Of a stretch of 63,248 bases of DNA, positions 24,726 to 32,953 are shown in pieces. Position 1 is the stretch's first letter; each line of letters opens with the position of its first letter. Below the pieces are notes generated by a model. The model was not told where the DNA came from and ran no database searches. It was given only the letters and a program-made list of their open reading frames with translations. Made by a program: the position numbers and the translations under genes. The stretch lies in assembly GCA_902801025.1 (NCBI GenBank), contig CADCGZ010000031.1, forward strand, positions 1-63,248, in the 5' to 3' direction. Origin of the DNA: an uncultured bacterium (lineage in GTDB: Bacteria > Verrucomicrobiota > Kiritimatiellia > RFP12 > UBA1067).

Positions 24726-25742
24726 ATGAAAAAGCAGTGTTTTGCAGCGGCGGTGCTTGCGTTGGCATCGGCGGCGTGTTTTGGATACGAATCTCACGTG
24801 GACGGCATAATCGCCCGGGTGTCTGAGAATGTCGCCAAGATAAAGGCGACGTGCCCCGACGCGGTGCCGATGGCATTTTGGGATTTTGACGGCACAATCA
24901 TCAAGGGCGACATCAGCGAAGGTCTGGAGGAGGGCGGAAGGGTTTTGTTCAAAGGCCTTGTCGAGCGCACGATCGAGGAAGGACTGTGCCCGACATACGG
25001 AAAGGACGGCGGCTGGGACCAGTACATAAAGCGCGATTATCCTGCCATGAAGGAAATCGGGCTTTGGCTGGCGTGGCCGTACAATGCGCAGATGTACAAC
25101 GGACAGAGGGTGTCCGTCCTGGATTCGTTCTGCAGGTCCGAATGCGAGCGCGTCTATCGTAAATGGTACTTCGACTCTTCCGTAAGGATTCTCAAGGCGC
25201 TAGAGAGCGCCGGGGTGGAGAACTACATAGTCTCCGCAAGTCCGGAACTGTTTGTCAGGGCAGCGGCGGACACGCTTGGGCTGCCGTCATGCCGCTTCGT
25301 GGGCATCAGGGTCGAGATTGATGGCGACATGGTCACTTCGCGAGTGGTGCATCCGCTCCCAATGGGCGAGGGCAAGGTCGAAAACGTGCGTGCCCTTGTG
25401 CTGGCGCGTCCGCACGGCGTCGCCGTCGCTGCGTTCGGCAACAGCTATTCCACGGATGGGGCCTTCCTGCGCTACGTAGCGACACAGCCATCCTTGCCTG
25501 GAGGAGCGAAAGGCACCGCAGTCATGATAAACGGCGGCGCAGACAGGCCGGGCTACTCCGAGCATTTCATCAAGGTCGAGCAGAACGCCACTGTCGCGGA
25601 GCCAAATATGGCAATCCCGACTGCTGCGGCTGCGCTCACGGACAAAAATCCTGGGGACAGACCCCACGGAAGCCGCGATTTTATTGGCCGGCGCCGATTA
25701 AGTGCGGACGGAGAGGCCGCGGGAGGCGAGGAACGCCTTTAG
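24726..25742 (+). CDS. Exported HAD-superfamily phosphatase
   Basis: A 338-residue protein. Residues 1-20 are a signal peptide (MKKQCFAAAVLALASAACFG). HAD motif I is AFWDFDGTI near residue 55, motif II is IVSASPE near 170 and the acidic motif IV region is GNSYSTDGAFL. It should remove phosphate from a small substrate outside the cytoplasm. TATAAT at 24713-24718 is 7 nt before the ATG with no ribosome-binding site, so the mRNA is probably leaderless. The last 35 codons run through a GGGGACAGACCCC repeat and the end overlaps the 3' end of hisF by 45 bp on the other strand, so the native C-terminus was probably replaced by repeat DNA. Confidence 0.82.
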   Translation: MKKQCFAAAVLALASAACFGYESHVDGIIARVSENVAKIKATCPDAVPMAFWDFDGTIIKGDISEGLEEGGRVLFKGLVERTIEEGLCPTYGKDGGWDQYIKRDYPAMKEIGLWLAWPYNAQMYNGQRVSVLDSFCRSECERVYRKWYFDSSVRILKALESAGVENYIVSASPELFVRAAADTLGLPSCRFVGIRVEIDGDMVTSRVVHPLPMGEGKVENVRALVLARPHGVAVAAFGNSYSTDGAFLRYVATQPSLPGGAKGTAVMINGGADRPGYSEHFIKVEQNATVAEPNMAIPTAAAALTDKNPGDRPHGSRDFIGRRRLSADGEAAGGEERL

Positions 25743-26462
25743 TTCCGGGATGCCAATCACGTGGAAGTGAAACACCGACGCCGCGAGAAGGACGTCTGCG
25801 CCCGCCTCGGCCGCCTCGGCGAAGTGCTCCATCGTACCCGCTCCGCCGGACGCGACAACTGAGGCGTCCGTGATCTCGCGGATCTTCCTGATGAGCGGGA
25901 GGTCATAGCCCGTACGCACGCCGTCCGTGGACTTGGAAGTAGGCAGGATGCAAGCGACGCCGTAGTCGTTTACCTGCTTCGCCCACTCGATTGCGTCCTT
26001 GCCGGTCGCGGTGCGTCCGCCGTCGATGAACACTTCGTAGCCGGAAGGCATCGCGGCGTTCTGCGCAACGTCAATCGCGACGGTCACCTTGTCGGCGCCA
26101 AGTTCCTTGACCATTTCACCGATCATCTCCGGACGGCGGAAGACTGCGGACGAAGTGGAAACCTTGTTCGCGCCTGCCTTGAGAACTTCCTCGGCGGCTG
26201 CGACCGACGAAATGCCACCGCCCATCGTGAACGGAACCGTGACGGCGTCCGCGACCTTGCGGACCACCTCGAGCATCGTCTTGCGGCCTTCCACGGTCGC
26301 CGTGATGTCGAGCATCGCCAGCTCGTCCGCCCCGGCCGCGCAGTACGCCTTGCAGCACTCGACGGGATCGCCGGCGTCCTTGATGTTCACGAAATTAACG
26401 CCCTTCACCACGCGTCCGTTGATCATGTCGAGGCACGGCATAATCGTAAGCTTCCTGTTCAT
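25698..26462 (-). CDS. hisF: Imidazole glycerol phosphate synthase, cyclase subunit HisF
   Basis: A 254-residue TIM barrel. It opens MNRKLTIMPCLDMINGRVVKGVNF with the catalytic Asp near residue 11. It has the phosphate-binding TMGGGISS loop near 80, the second catalytic Asp in VFIDGGRTATGKD near 130, and VVASGGAGTMEHF near 222. With HisH it converts PRFAR and glutamine-derived ammonia to IGP and AICAR in histidine synthesis. No other his gene lies in the window. AAGGGAG precedes the ATG, and TTTGATATAAT at about 26524-26534 gives a leader of roughly 55 nt. Confidence 0.97.
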   Translation of the reverse strand: MNRKLTIMPCLDMINGRVVKGVNFVNIKDAGDPVECCKAYCAAGADELAMLDITATVEGRKTMLEVVRKVADAVTVPFTMGGGISSVAAAEEVLKAGANKVSTSSAVFRRPEMIGEMVKELGADKVTVAIDVAQNAAMPSGYEVFIDGGRTATGKDAIEWAKQVNDYGVACILPTSKSTDGVRTGYDLPLIRKIREITDASVVASGGAGTMEHFAEAAEAGADVLLAASVFHFHVIGIPELKAFLASRGLSVRT

Positions 26463-26572
26463 CTTAAAACGCTCCCTTCTTGGTTTTGTTTCCTTCGCCG
26501 ACTTTCCGTCCGGCGGAACCCATAAATTATATCAAAAAGCATCGCATCCGGCGGAAAACTTACCTCGGGGAA

Positions 26573-26649
<77 letters not shown>

Positions 26650-26682
26650 TGTCGAAAAGACGGGTGATATTATACCATAAAT

Positions 26683-27087
26683 TCAGTCGTCGCTCGGAAT
26701 TGTCCTGCGAAGGCGCTTGATTTCGGAGTGCGCGTGCTTGTCGTCGAGCATCTTCTGCTTCTGACGACGGCTCCTGCGGCGCTTCTGGCGACGAATCTTC
26801 TCCGCGGCCTGCCGCGCTGCCGACTTGCGGCCCTTCTCGCGCTCGAGGATCATTTCCGCAAGCATGCGCCGCGCAAGCCAGCGGTTCGTCTCGCGGCTCC
26901 GAGTCTCGCCGCAGCGCACCATGAGGCCGCTCGGTTCGTGCGAGAGCCGCACTACGTTCGACGTCTTGTTCGTCTTCTGGCCGCCCGGGCCGCCACCGAG
27001 AATGAAGCTCTCCTCAAGGTCCTCGTCATAGACCGAGGCCTCCGCCATAAGCGCCTTGATGCGCTCTATCGTATCGGGAGAGATCAC
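26683..27087 (-). CDS. RF-1-domain (GGQ) peptidyl-tRNA hydrolase-like protein
   Basis: A 134-residue protein with the release-factor catalytic motif GGGPGGQKTNKTSN near residues 27-40 and a strongly basic C-terminal helix (RRQKRRRSRRQKQK). It has no codon-recognition domains. This is the layout of ArfB/YaeJ-like and mitochondrial C12orf65-like factors that free stalled ribosomes by hydrolysing peptidyl-tRNA. The start is GTG at 27087, overlapping the TGA of the DUF2062 gene; a longer frame runs to 27513 in the wrong reading of that gene and is rejected. RF-like proteins without a second partner protein are hard to name more exactly. Confidence 0.87.
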   Translation of the reverse strand: MISPDTIERIKALMAEASVYDEDLEESFILGGGPGGQKTNKTSNVVRLSHEPSGLMVRCGETRSRETNRWLARRMLAEMILEREKGRKSAARQAAEKIRRQKRRRSRRQKQKMLDDKHAHSEIKRLRRTIPSDD

Positions 27088-27596
27088 TGCGCGGCGGCTC
27101 CGGAACGCGCGGCGGTCTTCGCGGCCCTGCGCGCGGCGAGTCTGGCGCGGAACTCGCGGGCGCGGACCACAAGGCGCCTGACGGTGAAGTACGCTATCGG
27201 CGTCATCACAATCGCGAGTAGAAAGCCCCCAAGGAAGAACGACGCCATCGCCTCCGCGCCGAGTCGCCTGACGGCCGCCCACGTCCACTCGGTATTCGCA
27301 AGGCGCGAATAAGTTAGCGACCCGTTGAACAGGATCTTGTTCACGACGAACGTCTGCGCGGGGTAGATGAAGAAAATGGTGATAGGGTTCGTGATGAAGG
27401 TGCCGAGCGTCGCACCTATCTTGCTGACACGCATCATCATCGCGAGCGGAATCGATATGATGAGCTGGAGCCCAAACGGGATCGCGCACCCTACGAACAC
27501 GCCAAGGGCCCATCCGGCGGCTATGTCCTCGGGGGGAAGAGGGTCGCGGACCATCTTCTCCCGAAGCCGACGGAAATAGCCGCGGAGATTCATCAT
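27084..27596 (-). CDS. DUF2062 membrane protein
   Basis: A 170-residue membrane protein with two clear hydrophobic hairpins: AAGWALGVFVGCAIPFGLQL and ISIPLAMMMRVSKIGATLGTFITNPIT, then FFLGGFLLAIVMTPIAYF. This matches DUF2062, a family of small inner-membrane proteins of unknown role, sometimes fused to glycosyltransferases. The C-terminus is basic and alanine-rich. It starts one base into the stop of the DUF1015 gene and overlaps the RF-like gene by 4 nt. Confidence 0.87.
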   Translation of the reverse strand: MMNLRGYFRRLREKMVRDPLPPEDIAAGWALGVFVGCAIPFGLQLIISIPLAMMMRVSKIGATLGTFITNPITIFFIYPAQTFVVNKILFNGSLTYSRLANTEWTWAAVRRLGAEAMASFFLGGFLLAIVMTPIAYFTVRRLVVRAREFRARLAARRAAKTAARSGAAAQ

Positions 27597-28789
27597 CAGA
27601 CGGTGTGGACGAAGAGCCCCGAGCGGAGCTTAGGCTCGAACCACGTTGACTTGGGCGGCATTATCGCCCCCGCGTCGGCAATCGCCATCATCTCCTCGAC
27701 CGTGACCGGCTCCATCGCGAACGCGACGGCGGCTTCGCCCGAGTCGACCTTTGCGGCAAGCGCCGCGTCACCGCGGATTCCACCCATGAAGGAAATCCTC
27801 TTGTCAGTGCGCGGATCCCCGATGCCGAGAACGGGAGCGAGCAACTTGTCCTGCAAGTAGCTCACGTCGAGAGACGAAACGACGTCCGCTCCGGCGGGAA
27901 TGTCCCACGAAAGATCGGTCCAGCTACCGTTGAAGTACATGCGGCAGTTGCGCGAGCCCTTCTGCCCAATAGTGAAGTTCTCGCTGATGCGCGACATGAA
28001 CTCGTACGGCGAGAGCCCGTTCAGGTCGGCGACGAGACGGTTGTAGGCAAGGATCTTGAGCTGGCCCGCGGGGAAGGCGACGGCGAGGAACCAGCGGCTC
28101 TCGCCCTCGAAACCATGCTCCTTCGCGTAGCGCGACGCCGCCGCGCTGCGGTGGTGGCCGTCGGCTATGTAGGCGACAGGGATGCGAGCGAAGAGCTCCT
28201 GGAGTTCGTCGGCCGTGCACGAAGAGCCGGACGCGATCTCCCAGACCGTGTGGCCGATGCCGTCGGGCGCGACAAAGTCGTACAGGGGCTCGCGGCGACA
28301 CGCATCGGCGACAACGAGGTCTATCGCCTTGTCGTCGCGGTAGGTGAGGAATGCGGGGCCCGTGTGCGCTGAAAGCGTCTCGATGTGGCGCGTGCGGTCG
28401 TCTTCCTTGTCCTTGCGCGTCTTCTCGTGCTGCTTCAGGACGCCTGCGAGGTAGTCCTGGGTGTCGAACGTCGCGACGATGCCCGTCTGCGAGTGCGAGC
28501 CCATCGTCTGCCGGTAGGCGTAGAACTTCGGCTCCGAGTCGCGCACGAGGACGCCGTCGGCAATAAGCTTGTCGAGGGCCTTGCGCGCCTGCGCGTACGC
28601 CTCGGGCGACGAGCAGTCGGTCCCGTCGGGAAGGTCGATCTCGGGACGCGAGACGTGGAGGAAGCTCTTGGGGTTGCCTGCGGCGAGGGCCCTCGCCTCT
28701 GCCGTGTCGACTACATCATAAGGAACGGACGCGACAAGAGCCGCGTCCTCCCTGTTCGGCCTGACGGCCGCAAATGGCTGTATCTTCAT
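27596..28789 (-). CDS. DUF1015 family protein
   Basis: A 397-residue protein that opens MKIQPFAAVRPN and contains VPYDVVDTAEARALA, KFYAYRQ, HIETLSAHTGPAFLTY and YIADGHHRSAAA, all typical of DUF1015. Members have been linked to ADP-dependent serine kinase activity in archaea, but the bacterial role is not settled. The length is normal for the family. It is followed directly by the DUF2062 gene and preceded 7 nt away by the stop of a surface-repeat protein, so a short operon is likely. Confidence 0.9.
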   Translation of the reverse strand: MKIQPFAAVRPNREDAALVASVPYDVVDTAEARALAAGNPKSFLHVSRPEIDLPDGTDCSSPEAYAQARKALDKLIADGVLVRDSEPKFYAYRQTMGSHSQTGIVATFDTQDYLAGVLKQHEKTRKDKEDDRTRHIETLSAHTGPAFLTYRDDKAIDLVVADACRREPLYDFVAPDGIGHTVWEIASGSSCTADELQELFARIPVAYIADGHHRSAAASRYAKEHGFEGESRWFLAVAFPAGQLKILAYNRLVADLNGLSPYEFMSRISENFTIGQKGSRNCRMYFNGSWTDLSWDIPAGADVVSSLDVSYLQDKLLAPVLGIGDPRTDKRISFMGGIRGDAALAAKVDSGEAAVAFAMEPVTVEEMMAIADAGAIMPPKSTWFEPKLRSGLFVHTV

Positions 28790-28795
28790 TTTGTA

Positions 28796-29407
28796 TCAGA
28801 AGCCGATGTTGACAATCGGCATGAACTGGAATTCCGCGTCGCGGATTATGTTGATGAGGCCGATCTGGAAGCCGTACATCGTCTCGCAGCGGTTGATGAG
28901 GCCGATCTGGACGCCCTGCGTGTCGCCGGAGACGTTGATCGCGCCAAACTGGACGCCGCGATGGCTCTGGGACTCGTTCCACAGGCCGACCTGGATGCCG
29001 AAGAGATCGCCGCGGGCGACCGAGTTGTAGCAACCGACCTGGAAGCCGGCGCAGGAATCATTGACGTCGTTCCTGAGCAAGTTGAGCTGGACGCCCTCGA
29101 AGTACTCGGAGCAGCCCCACAAGCCGACGTCGACGCCAGTCACGTTCTCCTGCTTGGTGGAGTAGGGAACGGTGATGCGCAGGCCAACGAGGTCGGGCGT
29201 CTCGGGGAAGTCCCAGATCGCGATAAAGGCCGGCCACAGCGCGACGTTCTTGCGCGGCGCGTCGACCTTGACTTCGAGCCCGTTGTCCTCGTCGACCGAG
29301 AGGTCGTCGGCGACGTCGTCCACCGTCACCATTTCAGATGCCGCCGGCGCAGCGCATACGGGGAGCACGAAAGCGGCGAGTGCGGCAATTGCGATAAGTT
29401 TCTTCAT
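28796..29407 (-). CDS. LA_2272-like surface repeat protein, secreted
   Basis: A 203-residue protein from ATG 29407 (AGGAG 8 nt upstream; a GTG three codons earlier is too close to that site). Residues 1-20 are a signal peptide. From about residue 85 on there are short beta repeats ending in G-hydrophobic-Q-hydrophobic-G (GVQLNLLRN, GFQVGCYNS, GIQVGLWNE, GVQFGAINV, GVQIGLINR, GFQIGLINI), the pattern of the LA_2272 surface repeat family. Probably an outer-membrane or periplasmic beta-solenoid; function unknown. Confidence 0.82.
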   Translation of the reverse strand: MKKLIAIAALAAFVLPVCAAPAASEMVTVDDVADDLSVDEDNGLEVKVDAPRKNVALWPAFIAIWDFPETPDLVGLRITVPYSTKQENVTGVDVGLWGCSEYFEGVQLNLLRNDVNDSCAGFQVGCYNSVARGDLFGIQVGLWNESQSHRGVQFGAINVSGDTQGVQIGLINRCETMYGFQIGLINIIRDAEFQFMPIVNIGF

Positions 29408-29474
29408 GACTGTCACTCCTGGATATTGGTGGTATTGTGGTTATTATAAACTTTCCCAGCCGACTTGGCAACCG

Positions 29475-29969
29475 TCAATCTACGACAACCTTGCGTATGA
29501 CGACGGCCTCCTCGGGCACGTTCTCGTAGGGGCCAACCGACCTCGTGCGCGACTTCGCGATGGCGTCGACAACGTCGAGGCCGTCGGTTACGCGGCCAAA
29601 CACGGCATATCCGTACCCCTGGGCGGTGGGCGCCGTGAAGTCGAGGAAGCCGTTGTCCACGAGGTTGATGAAGAACTGGCTCGTCGCGGAGTTCGGGTCC
29701 ATCGTGCGGGCCATGGCAATCGTCCCGCGCGCGTTCGAGAGCCCGTTCATCGACTCGATCATGATCGGCTCGCGCGTCTCCTTCTGGTTCATGTCGCGGG
29801 TGAAGCCGCCGCCCTGGATCATGAACCCGTCGATGACGCGGTGGAAGATGGTGCCGTCGTAGAATCCGCTTTTCGCGTATTCCGCGAAGTTCGCCACGGT
29901 CGCCGGGGCCTTTTCCCCGTCAAGTTCGAGGGTTATCGTGCCCTTTGAAGTCTCGATGGTCGCTTTCAT
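29475..29969 (-). CDS. ppiB: Cyclophilin-type peptidyl-prolyl isomerase
   Basis: A 164-residue cytosolic cyclophilin. It shows the active-site run [15 protein letters not shown] (Arg and Phe of the catalytic pocket), [17 protein letters not shown] and [13 protein letters not shown]. There is no signal peptide, so it matches PpiB more than PpiA. TATAAT at 29982-29977 is 7 nt before the ATG and there is no ribosome-binding site, so the transcript is probably leaderless. A TTGAAG -35 with an 18-bp spacer lies upstream inside gatA, and the TAA stop of gatA is part of the -10. Confidence 0.93.
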   Translation of the reverse strand: MKATIETSKGTITLELDGEKAPATVANFAEYAKSGFYDGTIFHRVIDGFMIQGGGFTRDMNQKETREPIMIESMNGLSNARGTIAMARTMDPNSATSQFFINLVDNGFLDFTAPTAQGYGYAVFGRVTDGLDVVDAIAKSRTRSVGPYENVPEEAVVIRKVVVD

Positions 29970-29977
29970 GGCCGGAA

Positions 29978-31393
29978 TTATACCAAACTTCCCCGTAGGT
30001 CTTCAAATGCTTTCGACACGGAAAGGAGCTTTGCCTCCTCGAACGCGCCGCAGATGAACTGGACGCCGACCGGCATCTTCGTGTCGCGCGTGAATCCGGC
30101 GGGGACCGACGAGGCGCAGACGCCCGCGAGCGCGGATGGAATCGTGAAGAGGTCGTTCAGGTACATCGTAAGCGGGTCCTGGAGCTCCTTGAACCGGAAC
30201 GCGGGCGTCGGGGCGCAGGGCGAAAGGAGCGCATCGCACTTCCCGAACGCCTCGGCGAAGTCGCGCGTTATGAGCGTCCTAACCTTCTGGGCGCGCCCGT
30301 AGTAGGCGTCGTAGTAGCCACTCGAAAGGACGTACGTCCCCATGATGATGCGGCGCTTCACCTCGGGACCGAAGCCCTCGGCGCGCGACTTCGTGTAGAG
30401 GGAGAAGACGTCCTTCGCCTCGGCGGAGCGGTGCCCGTAGCGGACGCCGTCGAACCTTGCGAGGTTCGCGCTCGCCTCGGCAGGCGCGATGATGTAGTAG
30501 ACGGCCATCGCGTACTCGGTATGCGGGAGCGACACCTCGACGAGTTCCGCGCCCGCCTTTTCGCACTTCGAGAGCGCCTCCTCGGTAATGCGCTTCACCT
30601 CGGGGTCCATGCCCTCCACCTCGAAATACTCCTTCGCGACACCGAGCCGGACGCCCTTCATCGACGCGCCCTTGATCGCCGCCGCGTAGTCGGGAACAGG
30701 GTCTTTCGGGGTCGTGCCGTCCATCTCGTCGTGGCCGGCGAGCGCACCGAGAAGTATCGCCGCGTCCTCGACGGACTTCGTCATCGGCCCCACCTGGTCG
30801 AGGGAGCTCGCGAACGCCGTGACGCCGTAGCGGCTGACGCGGCCGTAGCTCGGCTTGATGCCGACGCAGTTGCAGAAGCTCGCCGGCTGGCGGATCGACC
30901 CGCCCGTGTCGGTGCCGAGCGCCGCGATGCAGAGGTTGCCGCCGACCGCCGCCGCGCTGCCGCCGGAGCTGCCGCCGGGAACGCGCGTGAGGTCGTAGGG
31001 GTTGCGCGTCACGCCAAGCCCCGAGTTCTCGGTCGACGAACCCATCGCGAACTCGTCCATGTTGACGCGCCCCGCCGAGATGAACCCGTGCGACTTCATG
31101 TTCTTGATAACCGTCGCGTCGTAAGGCGAGACATAGCCCTTCAAGATCTTCGACGCGCATGTGCACGGCTGGCCCGTGACATTGATAAGGTCCTTGACCG
31201 CGATCGGCACCGCCTTCGGGTTCGCTCGGGCGAGCTCAAGCGCCTGCTCCTCGTCGAAAGTGAGGTACGCGCCGATCTCGGCGTTTTTCGCGTGGTAGCG
31301 GTCGATGATCGCCTGCGTCAGATCAATGGACGAGAACTCACCCTTCGCAAGCCCCTCGCGCGCCGCCTTGATTCCAAGTTCGTAGAGTTCCAT
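29978..31393 (-). CDS. gatA: Asp-tRNA(Asn)/Glu-tRNA(Gln) amidotransferase subunit A
   Basis: A 471-residue amidase that releases ammonia from glutamine for transamidation of Glu-tRNA(Gln) or Asp-tRNA(Asn). The Lys-Ser-Ser triad is visible: AVKDLIN, and the glycine-rich [12 protein letters not shown] with [12 protein letters not shown]. The start is ATG 31393, where GGAGAG lies upstream, one base past the gatC stop; a longer open frame to 31534 is the wrong frame of gatC. gatB is not in the window. Confidence 0.96.
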   Translation of the reverse strand: MELYELGIKAAREGLAKGEFSSIDLTQAIIDRYHAKNAEIGAYLTFDEEQALELARANPKAVPIAVKDLINVTGQPCTCASKILKGYVSPYDATVIKNMKSHGFISAGRVNMDEFAMGSSTENSGLGVTRNPYDLTRVPGGSSGGSAAAVGGNLCIAALGTDTGGSIRQPASFCNCVGIKPSYGRVSRYGVTAFASSLDQVGPMTKSVEDAAILLGALAGHDEMDGTTPKDPVPDYAAAIKGASMKGVRLGVAKEYFEVEGMDPEVKRITEEALSKCEKAGAELVEVSLPHTEYAMAVYYIIAPAEASANLARFDGVRYGHRSAEAKDVFSLYTKSRAEGFGPEVKRRIIMGTYVLSSGYYDAYYGRAQKVRTLITRDFAEAFGKCDALLSPCAPTPAFRFKELQDPLTMYLNDLFTIPSALAGVCASSVPAGFTRDTKMPVGVQFICGAFEEAKLLSVSKAFEDLRGSLV

Positions 31394-31394
31394 A

Positions 31395-31685
31395 TCAGCT
31401 CTCCGCTCCTTCGACGATCTTGGGGAGAAGGAATTCATCGCCCACACGCGCCGGCGCGTTGGCAAGCGCAGTTTCGGCCGCAAGCGACGGACGCACCTCG
31501 TCTTCGCGGAACGCGTTGACGAGCGTACGGCCATGCATCATCGGCTCCACGCCCTCGACGTCGACCTCCGAAATCTTCTCGACGTACTTGACGATATTCT
31601 CGAGCTGTGGCTGGAACACCGACTTTTCCTCGTCGGTGAGCTCGAGCCGCGCCAGCTCCGCTACATATCCAACATCGATCTTCAT
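31395..31685 (-). CDS. gatC: Asp/Glu-tRNA amidotransferase subunit C
   Basis: A 96-residue small subunit that stabilises GatA-GatB. It opens MKIDVGYVAELARLELTDEE, then has the LENIVKYVEKISEVDVEGVEP pattern and ends with the proline-linked FLLPKIVE. The start at 31685 follows a run of GTCAGGR 7-bp repeats, whose last units supply the AGGAG ribosome-binding site. It is the usual partner of the gatA gene directly downstream. Confidence 0.93.
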   Translation of the reverse strand: MKIDVGYVAELARLELTDEEKSVFQPQLENIVKYVEKISEVDVEGVEPMMHGRTLVNAFREDEVRPSLAAETALANAPARVGDEFLLPKIVEGAES

Positions 31686-31722
31686 TCCTGACTCCTGACT
31701 ACTGACCCCTGACCCCTGACTC
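31686..31722 (-). repeat. GTCAGGR heptanucleotide repeat at the gatC start
   Basis: On the minus strand: five 7-bp units of the form GTCAGGG, GTCAGGG, GTCAGTA, GTCAGGA and GTCAGGA run into the ATG of gatC. The repeat fills the whole gap between tolB and gatC and carries the ribosome-binding site. Confidence 0.75.
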
Positions 31723-32886
31723 TTACCGAATCCAGCTCGGAGTGATCCAGTTGCCGGCCGCGCGGAACATCTGCCGCGGCTCGTCGCCGCCTTCAGACGC
31801 CTCGACGGAGTCGACGATGAAAAGCGCCTTGTCGCGTCCCGCGACGAGGTGGCGGCCGTCACGCGACCAAACGGGGTGCTCCCAGCTGCCAGGCGACGTC
31901 ACGAGTTTCGCAGAGCCCTCGCCGACCTTGGGGTCCATAACGGCGACCTGGGCGAGCCCGCCGCGCTTCGTGATGTACGCGATGCGCCCGTCGGCTCCCC
32001 AGTCGGGGTCGACGTTCTGCGAGCCCTTAGAGGTGAGGCGGCGCTTCGCCTTTGTGGCAACGTTGACGATGTATATCTGCGGATGGCGCGTCTCGTCGGA
32101 GACATACGCGATTTCCGTTCCGTCGGGGCTCCACGTCGGCTGGCCCTCGCTCGCCGTCTTGGTGTTCGTGAGCCGAGTGTAGCGCCCGCCGGAGAGGATG
32201 TAGAGCTCTGGATTGCCCTGGAAGGACGCCGTGATCGCGACCTTGGTGCCGTCGGGCGAGATCGCCGCGGGGGACGAAATCCCCTTGAGATTGAACGCGA
32301 GCTTGCGCGCGCCGGTCTCGACGTCCTGTTCGTAGATCTGCTGGCCGCCGTTCAGGTAGCCGATGTAGTAGACGGACTTCGAGTCCTTCCAGCGAGGCCC
32401 GACGGCCGCCTTGCCGTCGCTCGTCAGCTGGCGGACGTCCTGACCGTCGGGATAGCACATGCAAAGCTCGGACGACTGCGGGCTCTTGCGCGACACGAAC
32501 ACGACGCGGTCGCACGCAAATCCCTTCTGCCCGTCCTCGGACATGGCGGAGACCATTGCGTCACTCATCCTGCGCGCGGCCATCCTTATCGCCTTGTCGT
32601 CGCCCGCCGGAGTCGGCGCGCTCAGGGACTTGCCGGCGCCGGCCGCCGTGACGGTGCCGCCGATCGCGCCGGACACCTTGATTTCGCCGCCGTTCTCGAT
32701 CTTGAAGCATCCTGTGAGCTCAAGGTTGCGCCTCAGCGTCTTCGTGTACGCGTCCGCGCCCGCGCCGGTCACGGAGATCGAGACGGATTTCTTGTCGTGT
32801 GCACCGATGCCGGTGACGTCGACGACGGTCGCGCCGTTCCCCGCAATCGCCGCCACGACCGCGCATGCAAATATCCAGTTCTTCAC
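31723..32886 (-). CDS. tolB: TolB-like periplasmic beta-propeller protein
   Basis: A 387-residue protein that starts with GTG (AAGGAGG 8 nt upstream). Residues 1-18 are a signal peptide. An N-terminal alpha/beta domain precedes a propeller of WD40-like/PD40 blades (RWKDSKSVYYIGYLNG, SPDGTKVAITASFQG, WSPDGTEIAYVSDE, WGADGRIAYITKRG, WSRDGRHLVAG). TolB works with Pal in the Tol system of the cell envelope. Other tol genes are not nearby, so the name rests on domain layout. Confidence 0.85.
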   Translation of the reverse strand: MKNWIFACAVVAAIAGNGATVVDVTGIGAHDKKSVSISVTGAGADAYTKTLRRNLELTGCFKIENGGEIKVSGAIGGTVTAAGAGKSLSAPTPAGDDKAIRMAARRMSDAMVSAMSEDGQKGFACDRVVFVSRKSPQSSELCMCYPDGQDVRQLTSDGKAAVGPRWKDSKSVYYIGYLNGGQQIYEQDVETGARKLAFNLKGISSPAAISPDGTKVAITASFQGNPELYILSGGRYTRLTNTKTASEGQPTWSPDGTEIAYVSDETRHPQIYIVNVATKAKRRLTSKGSQNVDPDWGADGRIAYITKRGGLAQVAVMDPKVGEGSAKLVTSPGSWEHPVWSRDGRHLVAGRDKALFIVDSVEASEGGDEPRQMFRAAGNWITPSWIR

Positions 32887-32907
32887 TTTATTGTCCTCCT
32901 TAAATTT

Positions 32908-32953
32908 TTAACTCTCAACTCACCCACTCACAACTCACAAACTCACCAACTTC
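32908..32953. repeat. AACTCAC heptanucleotide repeat between argJ and tolB
   Basis: Six to seven degenerate 7-bp units (AACTCTC, AACTCAC, CCACTCA, CAACTCA, CAAACTC, ACCAACT) fill the intergenic gap between the argJ stop and the tolB start region. Confidence 0.65.

Noticed and set aside
30279..31166. Long minus-strand frame of 295 codons inside gatA
   Set aside because: It is an arginine-rich shadow frame made by GC-rich third positions, with no start site and no domain.
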